NCBI GenBank assembly: GCA_024707305.1
Contig: JANPZZ010000026.1
Span: forward strand, 310,001 to 374,000
Direction of reading: 5' to 3'
From: Chitinophagaceae bacterium
GTDB lineage: Bacteria; Bacteroidota; Bacteroidia; Chitinophagales; Chitinophagaceae
Length of the DNA: 64,000 bases
In this document: piece by piece, positions 51,643 through 61,759 of the stretch
How the letters are laid out: each line of letters starts with the position of its first letter
Numbering within the stretch: the first letter of the stretch is position 1
The notes under the pieces: model-generated
The model's input: the letters and a program-made list of their open reading frames with translations, nothing else
Told to the model about the DNA's origin: nothing
Databases searched by the model: none
Position numbers and translations under genes: made by a program

Positions 51643-52273
51643 TCATCGGTCATCGAACATCGGTAATCCCCCATCCCCTTTCTTTTTTCTCAACTCCTCC
51701 TCATACCGCTTCTTCCCCGCTTCCCTAAACCTTACTGAGAACCCGGTATGGTATCGGTGTTCTTCCAGGAATTTCAACTGAATCGCGTTCCATTCCTGCT
51801 CATTGGCTACAGAACCGCGCTCATACAGTTCTGCAAATAGTGTCTTTGCAATTTCGGCACCATTTTCATGGCCCAGGTAATCGAGATCTGCGTCGCAAAT
51901 GATGCGTTCCAGTTGTGTATTCGCATGCTGCGGAATTTTGGTGGACATAATCAGCTGGCAAATCGATTCAATCTCTTCAGATGAAAAGCCAAAACCTGGT
52001 AATTCGGTTCTTACTATTTCACAACCCCGTTCTTCATGATTTTCATAGGTGAAAAGAAATCCGGCATCATGGAATGCGACCGCTATTCGAAGTAAATTTT
52101 TGTCGTTTTCAGCAACGCCTTCAAATTCCGCAATCTCCATTGCTGCATCCATTACCTGAAGCGTATGGTGTGCACCATGGTAATATAAAGTGGGAGATAA
52201 GTCAGTTTTTTAGCTTTTCCAATATAAAATTTTCTGCCGCCCTGTAATCGGGGTTAGCGGTCTGTATATTCAT
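51643..52273 (-). CDS. HD-domain phosphohydrolase, frameshifted
   Basis: About 209 residues after repair. The start is ATG 52273 (NIQTANPDYRAAENFILEKLK). An extra A in the T6/A6 run at 52206-52211 hides the first 40 residues; removing it gives KTDLSPTLYYHGAHHTLQV, which supplies the metal-binding His pair, followed by VAFHDAGFLF (HD) and DADLDYLG (distal Asp). It is a small metal-dependent phosphohydrolase, possibly acting on nucleotides or second messengers. The C-terminus overlaps the GATCATCG-type repeat at 51636-51664. It lies 8 bases from YitT and may close the signalling operon. Substrate unknown. Confidence 0.87.
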
Positions 52274-52281
52274 AGTTCGGA

Positions 52282-53178
52282 TTAATGACTATGGGCTTTG
52301 GTTTTTAAAATGCCTCCGGCCGCTTCTTTAATCGTTTGCACATAGATAAATGCTTTCGGATCAATCTCCCTGATGGCCGTTTGTAGTTGATGAATCTCCA
52401 GCCGGGTTACAATCGTAACAATGATGTCGGTATTTGTTTTAATACTGTAGCTACCCGGTAAATAGCCACGTTCACCTTTGTAGATGGTGATGCCTTTGCC
52501 AAGATCATTTACGAGGTACTCTTTAATAGCTTCTGATTCCGCTGAAACAATGTTGACTGCAGTGTATTGTTCGATGCCGTCTACCACGTAGTCTGTCGCG
52601 CGTTGTGCAGTAAAAAATGTGATCAGCGAATACATGGCGGTTTCAAGACCAAATTGTGTTGCAGCAACGGTGAAGATGATTGCGTTAAACAAAAGGATAA
52701 TTTCATTGCTCGAGAAACCGGTTTTACGTTTTGTAAATACCGCAATTACTTCTGCACCATCAATCACACCTCCGCATCGCAATACCAATCCCACACCCGC
52801 ACCCATTGTAAGGCCACCAAAAATCGCAATTAACAATTTGTCGGTGGTGATCGCCTGAATATGTATTACCGAAAGTCCAATTGATAAAAGGATAACGGCG
52901 AGGGAAGTTTGAATTGCAAAGGTTTTACCAATCTTGCGATAGCCCATGTAAACGAAGGGGATATTGAGTACAATGGTAAGTATACTAATATTCCAGTGAT
53001 ACATTTCATGAAAGAGAATGGAGATACCGGTGATACCACCATCCAGAAAACGATTTGGGATCATAAATCCGCGCATGGCAAGTACGGCCAGCGCTACACC
53101 CAAAACAAGTTGAATGAGGTTTTTAATGTCGAAAATATGCCCCCACTGGATGCTGTCGGTAGATGGTTTCTTCTGCAT
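52282..53178 (-). CDS. YitT-family membrane protein with DUF2179 domain
   Basis: 298 residues. Five to six N-terminal helices (LIQLVLGVALAVLAMRGFMIPNRFLDGGITGISILFH; IAIFGGLTMGAGVGLVLRCGGVIDGAEVIAVF) are the YitT pattern, followed by a soluble C-terminal DUF2179 domain (AVNIVSAESEAIKEYLVNDLGKGITIYKGERGY, FIYVQTIKEAAGGIL). YitT proteins may be transporters; their substrate is not firmly known. It lies 25 bases after the cyclase gene and the start of the HD gene is close, so it probably belongs to the same minus-strand unit. Confidence 0.93.
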   Translation of the reverse strand: MQKKPSTDSIQWGHIFDIKNLIQLVLGVALAVLAMRGFMIPNRFLDGGITGISILFHEMYHWNISILTIVLNIPFVYMGYRKIGKTFAIQTSLAVILLSIGLSVIHIQAITTDKLLIAIFGGLTMGAGVGLVLRCGGVIDGAEVIAVFTKRKTGFSSNEIILLFNAIIFTVAATQFGLETAMYSLITFFTAQRATDYVVDGIEQYTAVNIVSAESEAIKEYLVNDLGKGITIYKGERGYLPGSYSIKTNTDIIVTIVTRLEIHQLQTAIREIDPKAFIYVQTIKEAAGGILKTKAHSH

Positions 53179-53203
53179 GTTCAGCTAATTTACAGGAAAG
53201 CCC

Positions 53204-54235
53204 CTAATTGATTACTTCATAAAGGGTGATTTCGACACTTTTATTTTTCAATTGAGTGGAGCCGATTTTATTACACTGAAACGACTGTTTTACCTTTTCA
53301 TAGCAGTCGGCGGTAATCAGAATCTGATTTTCTCCGGCTGCTGCCTGCAGGCGTTGTGCTGTATTTACGACGTCGCCAATCACGGTATAATCGAGGCGAC
53401 GCAGCGTTGCGGAGCCAATATTACCCGAAATCATTTCGCCGCTATTGATGCCAATCGACACTTTCGGTGAAAAGCCGAGCTCATCCGGCAACTCATTTAT
53501 TTTATTGCGAATGGCCAGGCTGGCATCAATAGCACGATCAAGGTGGTAAGGTCCTTTGAAAACGGCCATCACACAGTCGCCAATAAATTTATCTACGATT
53601 CCATCCTCATTGATAATTTCTTTTACCATCAAATCAAAATACCGATTGAGGAGTTGTACTACGGAATCCGGTTTTTCGCTTTCGCTGATGGCAGTAAAAC
53701 TGCAGATATCAATAAAAGCCACGGATGCCTCAACGGTTTCGTTTTCCATCAGGGCATTTTCATATTCCTTACTGCCCATGAATTTGAGCACGTTTTCGTC
53801 CACGTACATCCGCAGGATGTTATTTTCCTTTATTGCCTGCAACGTTTGCCTCGCCTGCCTTGCATGTTCGATGGTTTTCTCCATGGTGATTGATAGATCT
53901 TCGAAGTTCACAGGCTTTGTTACAAAATCGAATGCTCCCCGGTTCATGGCGGTGCGAATATTTTCCATATCGCCATATGCAGAAACAATCACGGCTTTGA
54001 TGAGTGGGTTTACTTCATTGAGTTTGCTCAATAAAGTAAGGCCGTCCATTTCGGGCATGTTAATATCACTTAATACAATATCCACATCCGGGTTCTCCTG
54101 GATTTTAGCGAGTGCTTCATTTCCATTCAGCGCGAATAAAAATTCGTACTGCTGCTCCCTGATTTTCTGCCTGAATTTCTGCCTGATAAGCGCTTCCAGG
54201 TCTGCTTCGTCGTCGGCTACCAAAATTTTAGTCAT
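53204..54235 (-). CDS. Response regulator with class III nucleotidyl cyclase output
   Basis: 343 residues. Receiver domain with phospho-Asp in DIVLSDINMPEMDG, Thr/Ser and Lys switch residues (VIVSAYGD, FVTKPVNFED), a short linker helix, then a class III cyclase: metal Asp in VAFIDICSFTAISE, GDCVMAVF with the second Asp, adenine-selecting Lys in DKFIGD and Asp/Thr in LDYTVIGD, and the transition-state Asn/Arg in VVNTAQRLQ. All catalytic residues are present, and the Lys/Asp pair favours ATP and therefore cAMP production. It overlaps the preceding receiver gene by 8 bases. Phosphotransfer from the adjacent kinases is expected to control the cyclase. Confidence 0.93.
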   Translation of the reverse strand: MTKILVADDEADLEALIRQKFRQKIREQQYEFLFALNGNEALAKIQENPDVDIVLSDINMPEMDGLTLLSKLNEVNPLIKAVIVSAYGDMENIRTAMNRGAFDFVTKPVNFEDLSITMEKTIEHARQARQTLQAIKENNILRMYVDENVLKFMGSKEYENALMENETVEASVAFIDICSFTAISESEKPDSVVQLLNRYFDLMVKEIINEDGIVDKFIGDCVMAVFKGPYHLDRAIDASLAIRNKINELPDELGFSPKVSIGINSGEMISGNIGSATLRRLDYTVIGDVVNTAQRLQAAAGENQILITADCYEKVKQSFQCNKIGSTQLKNKSVEITLYEVIN

Positions 54236-54611
54236 GCATCAAGGTTTTTAATTTCTCTTTCAGCGTTACAAAATCAACCGGCTTTGTCAAAAAATCATCT
54301 GCACCCAGTGACTTCGCTGTATTGTAATTTTCTTCGTCGCCATAAGCGGTAATCATCATTACAAGCGGCGGGGGAGGAGGAGCAGATTTTCTTTTGATTT
54401 GATCCAGCAACTCAAGTCCACTCATACCAGGCATATTAATATCCGAAAGGATAAGGACCGCTTCCTGGTTGTGCTCTTTCAGATATGCAAGTGCCTGTTC
54501 GCCTGAAAATGCAAATGCAAATTCAAACTCATGGTTTCTGATTTCTTTCCGGAACCGCTGTTCAAATAAAGCCTGAACGTCTGTTTCGTCATCTACAACA
54601 AGAATTTTCAT
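54228..54611 (-). CDS. Single-domain response regulator (REC)
   Basis: 127 residues, only a receiver domain: acidic pocket VVDDETD, phospho-Asp in VLILSDINMPGMSG, MMITAYGDEEN and Lys in FLTKPVDFVTL. A Pro stretch (SAPPPPPLV) in the alpha3-beta4 region is unusual. Very similar to the receiver of the downstream cyclase gene, from a likely duplication. With no output domain it may act as a phosphate shuttle, or by binding partners. It lies between kinase 54617-55972 (5-base gap) and the cyclase gene (8-base overlap). Confidence 0.94.
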   Translation of the reverse strand: MKILVVDDETDVQALFEQRFRKEIRNHEFEFAFAFSGEQALAYLKEHNQEAVLILSDINMPGMSGLELLDQIKRKSAPPPPPLVMMITAYGDEENYNTAKSLGADDFLTKPVDFVTLKEKLKTLMHD

Positions 54612-54616
54612 GTGCG

Positions 54617-55972
54617 TTATGCATTTTGGTTTGGAAGAAAGATGGTAAATGTAGCTCCTGAATTTTCTTTCGATTCAACCTGTAGCGTACCGTTATGACC
54701 TTTGGTGATGATATCATAACTCATACTCAGCCCGAGTCCTGTACCCTGTCCCGTAGGCTTGGTGGTAAAAAATGGTTGAAAAATTTTATCAAGAATCGAT
54801 TGAGGTATTCCCGATCCATTGTCTTTTATAATAATTACCACACCATTGTCGCGCGCCATTGTTTCGATGCTTACTACAGGTTTGAAATCACCCTCCGCTG
54901 TTTTCTTTTTTTCATTTGTTGAAAAGAATGCGTTGTTGCAGAGGTTTAGAATCACCCGGCCAATTTCCTGGGGAATAACATCAATCTTTGGAAGCTGTGG
55001 ATCAAACTTTGTTTCAAAGGCTGCATTAAAGCTTTTATCTTTTGCTCGCAGGCCATGGAAGGAAAGTCGTAAGCATTCATCGCAGAGTGCATTGATATCG
55101 GTCGGCTCTTTTTGTCCGGTACTTGTTCTGCTGTGTTGCAACATGCCCTTTACGATGCTATCGGCGCGTTTGCCATGCATGTTTATTTTTTGCTGATTAT
55201 CGGCAATGTCGCTGGCAAGCTGTTTCACTTCTTCATAATCTCCTTTTTCAATAGCTTCTCGCATTTCATCCAGCAATTCGCCATTGATCTCTGAAAAATT
55301 ATTTACGAAGTTGAGTGGGTTCTGGATTTCATGGGCGATGCCGGCTGTAAGTTCGCCGAGGCTGGCCATTTTTTCGGAGTGAATCAACTGGCTTTGTGTT
55401 TCTTTCAATTCATGCAGTGCTTTTTGTAGTTCCTCTTTTTGTCGTGTGATTTCCGCCGTGCGTTCCTGCACCTGTTTTTCGAGTTGTTGTTTCAGTTTTT
55501 CCGTGATCTGCAGTTCCCTTTCTCTTTCCTCAGCTTTGATCCGTTCGCGCTCGAGCGCTTTGCGTTGACGACTACTCAGGATGAGCATGGCGATCATCCA
55601 GATGAGTGCAAACAGGGCGGCCGATTCAAGATAGACATACCAGGACTTGAACGTGGGGCGATGAAATATCTCAAGGAGGTCTTCAACCCCTTTTATGGCC
55701 ACCAGCGGTAAAAATGCCAGTGCAATCGATTTGGCGGGTGCAAAAATTTGTTGAGTAAAAACGAGATAAAATATAAGTATGGAAAGGCCATAACTCGCAA
55801 TGGTTGCAGCAACCTCGGCATCGGACACGGTGGTATGGAGGACGAGTAAACCGCTGCTGACAATAATTGCCGCGATCACTCTCCGTTCCCACATTAATCC
55901 CTCTGCGTTTTTTCGGGTTTGCTTTCGCAGGTTCGCCAGCAGTATAAGGACCAATATTGTCTGTAGAATCAT
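54617..55972 (-). CDS. Membrane sensor histidine kinase with multi-helix N-terminal sensor
   Basis: 451 residues. The N-terminus has four to five helices (LQTILVLILLANL; VIAAIIVSSGLLVLHTTV; AATIASYGLSILIFYLVF; ALFALIWMIAMLIL). A long coiled coil (ERERIKAEERERELQITEKL) leads to the kinase core: H-box ASLGELTAGIAHEIQNPLNFV, a characteristic HGKRADSIVKGMLQHSRTS, N-box LNLCNNAFFST, G1 IKDNGSGIP and G2 GTGLGLSMSYDI. The C-terminus lacks a receiver domain, which the next gene supplies. The transmitter is strikingly like that of the adjacent propeller kinase. It follows that gene by 22 bases. Confidence 0.93.
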   Translation of the reverse strand: MILQTILVLILLANLRKQTRKNAEGLMWERRVIAAIIVSSGLLVLHTTVSDAEVAATIASYGLSILIFYLVFTQQIFAPAKSIALAFLPLVAIKGVEDLLEIFHRPTFKSWYVYLESAALFALIWMIAMLILSSRQRKALERERIKAEERERELQITEKLKQQLEKQVQERTAEITRQKEELQKALHELKETQSQLIHSEKMASLGELTAGIAHEIQNPLNFVNNFSEINGELLDEMREAIEKGDYEEVKQLASDIADNQQKINMHGKRADSIVKGMLQHSRTSTGQKEPTDINALCDECLRLSFHGLRAKDKSFNAAFETKFDPQLPKIDVIPQEIGRVILNLCNNAFFSTNEKKKTAEGDFKPVVSIETMARDNGVVIIIKDNGSGIPQSILDKIFQPFFTTKPTGQGTGLGLSMSYDIITKGHNGTLQVESKENSGATFTIFLPNQNA

Positions 55973-55994
55973 ATTTGTAAGGCCTTTTGGGGAA

Positions 55995-58900
55995 TTATAC
56001 CGGCAAGGTAATTATAAACCGAGTGAATTCCCCTTCCTTGCTTTCAACTTTCATGGTTCCTCCATGTGTATGTATGATATCATAGCTTAAACTCAGACCC
56101 AGCCCCGTTCCCTGACCCGTTGGTTTGGTGGTGAAAAATGGCTGAAATATCTTTTCCCGGATGCTGGCGGGGATGCCGTCTCCATTATCCGTTACGATGA
56201 GTTCAACAATATCTTCTTTTTTCCGGGTGGCCAGCGAAACGGTAGGCTGATACGAAGATTTGCCTTCCGGCGACGCTGCCTGCAATGTTTTGTATTTCTG
56301 ATTAACCGCATAAAACGCGTTGGTAAGCAGATTCATGATGACACGGCCTACATCCTGGGGGATGATACTAATGTTCCCAATGCGCGGATCCAAATCTGTA
56401 TGCAGAGTCGCATTAAATGATTTATCCCTGGCTCTCAATCCATGATATGCGAGGCGCAGGTATTCGTCTGCCAGTTTGTTGATGTCAACCGATTCCTTTA
56501 CCGATGTGCTGCTGCGACTGTGTTGTAACATGCTTTTCACGATACCATCAGCACGTTTGCCGTGGTGGAATATTTTAGCCTGGTTGTCATCAATGTCGGC
56601 AACAATATTTTGCACCTCATCCATATTACCCTTTTTCAATTCCTCTTTTAGTTCAACAAGTAGCTCCCGGTTTACTTCAGCAAAGTTGTTTATGAAATTC
56701 AGTGGATTCTGAATTTCATGGGCAATGCCGGCGGTAAGTTCTCCGAGTGAGGCCATTTTTTCTGATTGAATGAGCTGAGTTTGTGTTGATTTCAGGTTTT
56801 CAATCGTCGACTTCAACTGTGCAGTCCGATGACTTACTTTTTCTTCCAGTATTTTATTCTGCCGTCTCAATTGTTTGGAGCGGTAATAGGATACCGCAAT
56901 GATCAACAATAGCAATGCAAGAGCGAGAAGCGTTATTCCCCACCAGGTTTGCCACCAGGGCAAGCGGATGTAAATGGTAATTGATTTTTCTGACCAGTCG
57001 CCCGAGCTGTTTACGCACTTAACGTGTAACCGGTATTCGCCGGGTGATAAATTGAAAAAGTAAGCCGTGTTCTGCGAGCCCAGGTTTTGCCACTCTGTAT
57101 CATAATTTTCCAGGAAATACTGGAAAGTGGATTTTTCCGATGATACATAACTGAGCGCAGTGAATTCAAGCGAGAAAGAATTCTGTTTGCTGGCCAAATG
57201 AATTTCTGTGGCACGGGAAATATCCGCTTCCAACGGACTGTTCTTCCCTGGTTTCACGCTTTTCGTTCCTACTTTTAATTCCGATATGAAAAAGGTAGGA
57301 GGCGATGTCTCATAATCGTAATCCTTCGGATTAAAGTTGTAGTAACCGAAATCATCTCCTAAAAAAGTCTGCCATCTTTTGTTAAAAGATTGCTTGCGTA
57401 TAATAATCCGTTCCGGTGAATGCCATGCTTGCTGCCTAAAACAACCAATGCATTACGATTGGAATTTATCCTATAGATGTTGTCCGTAGAAGTAACCCAC
57501 AAATTATGGTCGAGATCTTCGATGATATTGAGTACCACTCCGGGTTTGGTTCCGGTGGACGAGTCAACATAAAGCTGGAAATCGTCACTGTTCTTCTTAT
57601 ATCTGTATAGGTTTCGGTCACTCCCTACCCATAGTTCGCCTTTGGAATCGAAAAATATACTTTGGATGGTTGACCCGGGGAGATAATGCCTCCAATTACC
57701 AGTATGCTTATCCAACCTGTCAAGCCCGCCGATTGTTCCAATCCAAACCTCATTTTTGTTGCCGTTAACAACATATACATCGTTATTTGAGAGGCTATTG
57801 CTATTGGAAGGGTTATGGAAAAAGCGGTTTACAGAGCCCGTTTTGATGTTGAGTGTGCCCAGTCCTGTATTGGTGGCTACCCAAAGAATATTTTCGTCGT
57901 CTAAATACAACATTGCAACGATGTTGGAGTCAACGCGGCCGGAAGCTGAAATCTTGTAATTGACAAACTTACGGGTCTTTAAATCAAGTTTATCGACACC
58001 ACCGCCTCCGGTTCCCACCCATAAATTACCCGCGCCGTCATAAACGAGTGAGTTGACAATATTGTCGGCCACGCTATTGGGTTGCTTAGGGTTATGTTGG
58101 TAAAACGTTTTCGTTCCGGTGGGCGATTTATAAAGAAGTCCTTCCTGCATTCCAATCCAAAGGCCTCCATTCTCCTCTTCATAGAAGCTATTTACAGCAG
58201 CCGTTTTAAGTGGATAATGAGGAAATTTCGCCGGCTCGCGTGTAAGTGTGTACGTTGAGCCGAGACAGCCGATCCAGATTAGTCCGTCATCCGTTTGGGA
58301 AAAGCTTAGTGCAGCGAATTCCGGAAATTTGTTTGAATCTTCAGCGTCTTCCGGTAAAAGTCGCGTCGCGGTTTGCGTATTCCCGTAGCGCATTAATTTT
58401 TTTGTAACCGGGTCGTATTTAATTACTCCGTCATAAAAACTCCCGATCCAGATTTCCCCGAATTTGTCTTCCTGGATAAATGGGATATAATTCACAGAAT
58501 TTCGGCGCGTTACAGGTACACTTAACTTATTCGGCTTCGATTCATCGTAAAGATGTCTTGTAAACTGACCCGTGTTGCGATCCAAAATGCATATGCCATT
58601 GTTTTGCGTGCCCACCCAAAATGTGCCTCTGCTATCTTCAAATATCGCAGAAACGGTATCAGAGTTGATAGAATGCTCATCGTTGTCTCTTCGGGTATAA
58701 GTTTTGAATTTGCCGGTTTCTTTATCCATCACACTAAGACCACCACCCAGCGAGCCCACCCAGATTTGGTGTTGCCGATCCTCGTAAATTGTATAAACAT
58801 AATAGTGGCTCAAGCTACCAGGATCAGAAGGGTCATGAGAATAGGAAACAAATTTTCCTGATTTGGGATCGAGTTTACTCAGCCCCGCGCGGGTTCCCGC

Positions 58901-59326
58901 CCACACATATCCTTCATGATCCACCAAAACAGATGTTATGGAATCGCGGTGAATTCGCAAGGGATCATTTGCTTCATGTTTGAAATGGGTAATGGTTTCC
59001 GTAAGTGGATCAAGCCGATTTACTCCATCATAGGTTGCAATCCAGATAATACCTTCCCTGTCCATGGCAATGCTTCGAACCTGGTTGTTACTTAAGGTAT
59101 TGCTGTTCCTGGGATCATGCGCATAAGTGGTTTGCGTTTTACCATCGTACTTACAGAGTCCGGCTTTTCCATCCTGAATGGCCATCCACAGGTAACCCTC
59201 CTTGTCCTGAAGGATAGATCGGACGTTTCCAATGCCCAGAATAAGAGAACGGTTGAATTTATAAGACTGTGAAATTACCTGTGTAGCCAGGAAAAGTAAA
59301 ACGAGTAATAATGCCGATTTTCTCAT
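55995..59326 (-). CDS. Two-component sensor kinase with beta-propeller and Y_Y_Y domains, frameshifted
   Basis: About 1110 residues after repair. Signal peptide (LLLVLLFLATQVISQ), about 14 propeller blades with the (L/I)WI(A/G)T signature (GYLWMAIQDGKAGL, GIIWIATYDGVNRL, QIWVGSLGGGLSV ...), Y_Y_Y domain (YFLENYDTEWQNLG, LSPGEYRLHVKC), a membrane helix (WGITLLALALLLLIIAVSYY), coiled coil and HisKA/HATPase (ASLGELTAGIAHEIQNPLNFI, GTGLGLSLSYDI). Unlike the HTCS it has no receiver or AraC domain. The break is a missing A at 57361-57366 (a T on the sense strand): the repaired junction is GRLFLGDDFGYYNFNP. It heads the kinase-kinase-receiver-cyclase operon. The ligand is unknown and no PUL is adjacent. 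Confidence 0.93.
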
Positions 59327-59550
59327 TGCAATGTGAGGTTTACTAATGGAGTCCGGGTGGTTGCTTCAGTTGATTGAGCACATGGTTTACACGGGCAGGC
59401 GGGTACAGCATGAAAAGGTTTTGCGAAAAAAATAGGGATGGGAATTGATAGCCGGTTGGGCAATATAGTTAGACAAGTTAATTAAATATTGCGGAAACTG
59501 ATACTTGCTTCAGGACGGATAAGTTTTTGAACTTTGCCAGCAATAGCAAA

Positions 59551-59594
59551 CGGGCAACCAACCGCGTTGGAACTCCAGAGAGGTTGGTTGCCCG
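59551..59594 (-). terminator. Long inverted repeat between the exported-protein gene and the propeller kinase
   Basis: CGGGCAACCAACC (59551-59563) and GGTTGGTTGCCCG (59582-59594) form a perfect 13-bp stem with an 18-base loop, 30 bases after the 59624 stop. On the minus strand it is followed by TTTGCTATT, a weak T-tract, so terminator function is likely but not certain. The rest of the 297-bp gap holds nothing else I can recognise. Confidence 0.6.
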
Positions 59595-59623
59595 AGATTG
59601 CAATGGCACCAGGAAATAGTGTT

Positions 59624-61759
59624 TTAATGTCCACCAAAATTCATAGTGATGGCAAAAAACCAGCTTCGTGATGTTCGATCTATAGGTTCTGGCGCAGCGG
59701 AACCGGAATAAAATTCAGGAATTCCATTCACAACGCGCGGCTGATTAAAATAGTCTTTATCCTTTTCGCTGATACGTTTCACCTTACCCCAAACTACACC
59801 TCCTGAGAAAGAAACCCTGTTGTTCGATCCAAAAAGTGAGGATATCATTACGGATCCACCAAGCATCAACCGCAGATTCAGATTGGTAGAAGTCATTAAG
59901 CCCACTGTGCCGCCGAAATTATAATGCGAAGACATGCGGGGGTAAAAATGTGTCAACAATCCTACACCCACCTGTGAGCCACCTTCATCTTCTTTTACAA
60001 TAACATTTCCTGTGGTGTCACGTGCATCAAGACCTGGTGGCGTGTAATTATATTGTATGTTTTTTAAGACATAGGAGTGGTCATTAAGCCCAGTCAACAC
60101 AAATCCGGCGCTGAAGTCAATTTTCATACCACCCGACATGCGGATGTTTTCTGGTTTACTCGTCGTGCCTGCGCCATCCACATATTTTATTTCGATATAG
60201 TCGCGGTTTTTAACACGAAGCGTGGTGAATGCAAGTGGTTTCACATCTTCCATAGATTTTAAAGCATTGGTGATCAACTGCACTAATTTCATCGCGTCTA
60301 CTTTTTTATCATCCGCTACATCTTTATCTATCTTATAAGAAAGCTGTGCATAGAGTTGATCTGCCGTTGCTGCACTTATACCGAATGCATCGCTGATTCT
60401 TTTAAAAATAACGGGAAGGTTTTCCAAATGTTTTTCAACGGCGCAACTCGAAAGACGGAAAGTTGTCATGTATTTCAAAACATCGGAAGAAAGTTGGTCA
60501 AGATTGTTTAAAAAACATTTTTTTGTATCGCCACCCTGGGCAGTTGTGCCATCTCCTTCGTCTGTTTTGGCAGTGCCGCCGGGATCAGTGATTGGAGAGA
60601 CAATATTGGCCGTAACGAGACTATTTATAATATTGGTGAACTGCGCCGCACCGCCATTAAATACGTCTTGCTCATCTACCGAAAGTCGCATGGTAGAATT
60701 CAATGGCAGGTTTACCACTTCAAATCTTATCTGCGAACCAACATGTGGTGCAAACATTTTCGGCCTTACTTTTATATAGCGCTCTATCAGATTTTCACCT
60801 GGTTTTTTTCCAGGATTTTTATTCTTCCTGATCACATGTTTACAAATCGTATAGGCGTCTTTTTTAAGTAAAGGGTCGTAGATTACGATATAGTCGGTAC
60901 TATACTTTCTGTCATCTTTGGATCTAATAGTGTCTGGTTTGCTTCGGATGTCACACAATTGGCAGCCACCCATACTTACGGATGCAAACATGGATGCATC
61001 GATAATTGAAAAAGGACTACACGTGTTGCTGACTGGATTAGGAGGTGTTACTGCAGGCTGAACTATCGAAGTATCAACAACGGTTATCTTTTTATTTCCC
61101 AACACGAACTGGAAGTCTTTGTCATCTACTTTAAAAGGTTTATTGTCGTCTGCGTTTTTAGGTTTGCCAGAACCATCGTCAATAAACAGGTCGCCGTCTT
61201 TCAGGAAAAAAGAAATTTTGGTCTTTGTTAGGTCCTGACTTTTCAGGGTAAGAGTCCTGTCTCCATCCGTTATAAGAAGATCTTTGGTGTTGGCATCTGT
61301 ACCTTTAAACGTCACTGAAAACGGATTTGCAAACGAATGTATGACACTGTCTTTTCCCGCCAGATCAACGATAAGATCAGCGTTTGCTTTACCGGGTAGG
61401 ATAGTCGCTATAGTATCTCCAAATTGCAGATCAAACTTATCCGCGGCTATATTTTGTTTCTTATTGTCTTTGTCGGTGAAAGAGAGTTTATTGCCCGTTG
61501 CCGGTGTAAACGTGACAGAGAATGTTTTCAAATCAGCATCCCTTTTGACGATAAAAGCCAGTTCTTTTACTTTAACCGTAACGGTGGCTTTTTCCGCAGT
61601 CGCATTTGAGAATGATACTTTGAATGTTTTAGCGAAGTCGGTACTGTACGTCTTTTCAGGCTTCTTAATGTCAATCTTTATGTCTTGCGCTTTGACGAAA
61701 AAACCTGTCAATGAAAAAACGATGACAAAGAAAATGGATAAGGTTTGATGTGTGTTCAT
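59624..61759 (-). CDS. Large exported protein with beta-rich repeats and possible C-terminal barrel, unknown function
   Basis: 711 residues. Signal peptide (FVIVFSLTGFFVKAQ). Residues ~30-230 hold two related beta modules (DFAKTFKVSFSNATAEKATV; SFANPFSVTFKGTDANTKDL) that predict bacterial Ig-like folds. A middle part contains SMGGCQLCDIRSKPD (CxxC). The final ~130 residues alternate hydrophobic strands with Gly (SQVGVGLLTHFYP, HYNFGGTVGLMTSTNLNL, RLMLGGSVMISSLFG, VSFSGGVVWGKV) and end FFAITMNFGGH, like an outer-membrane barrel. The start codon overlaps the stop of the protease gene (61759 versus 61756-61758, ATGA), so the two are translationally coupled. I recognise no family. It may be an outer-membrane partner or substrate of that protease (inference). 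Confidence 0.8.
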   Translation of the reverse strand: MNTHQTLSIFFVIVFSLTGFFVKAQDIKIDIKKPEKTYSTDFAKTFKVSFSNATAEKATVTVKVKELAFIVKRDADLKTFSVTFTPATGNKLSFTDKDNKKQNIAADKFDLQFGDTIATILPGKANADLIVDLAGKDSVIHSFANPFSVTFKGTDANTKDLLITDGDRTLTLKSQDLTKTKISFFLKDGDLFIDDGSGKPKNADDNKPFKVDDKDFQFVLGNKKITVVDTSIVQPAVTPPNPVSNTCSPFSIIDASMFASVSMGGCQLCDIRSKPDTIRSKDDRKYSTDYIVIYDPLLKKDAYTICKHVIRKNKNPGKKPGENLIERYIKVRPKMFAPHVGSQIRFEVVNLPLNSTMRLSVDEQDVFNGGAAQFTNIINSLVTANIVSPITDPGGTAKTDEGDGTTAQGGDTKKCFLNNLDQLSSDVLKYMTTFRLSSCAVEKHLENLPVIFKRISDAFGISAATADQLYAQLSYKIDKDVADDKKVDAMKLVQLITNALKSMEDVKPLAFTTLRVKNRDYIEIKYVDGAGTTSKPENIRMSGGMKIDFSAGFVLTGLNDHSYVLKNIQYNYTPPGLDARDTTGNVIVKEDEGGSQVGVGLLTHFYPRMSSHYNFGGTVGLMTSTNLNLRLMLGGSVMISSLFGSNNRVSFSGGVVWGKVKRISEKDKDYFNQPRVVNGIPEFYSGSAAPEPIDRTSRSWFFAITMNFGGH

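Noticed and set aside
810-59326. Programmed ribosomal frameshifting or true pseudogenes as the cause of the many broken genes
   Set aside because: The breaks differ in direction and site, occur in about 14 unrelated genes, lie almost all in homopolymers, and repair to full-length intact families.
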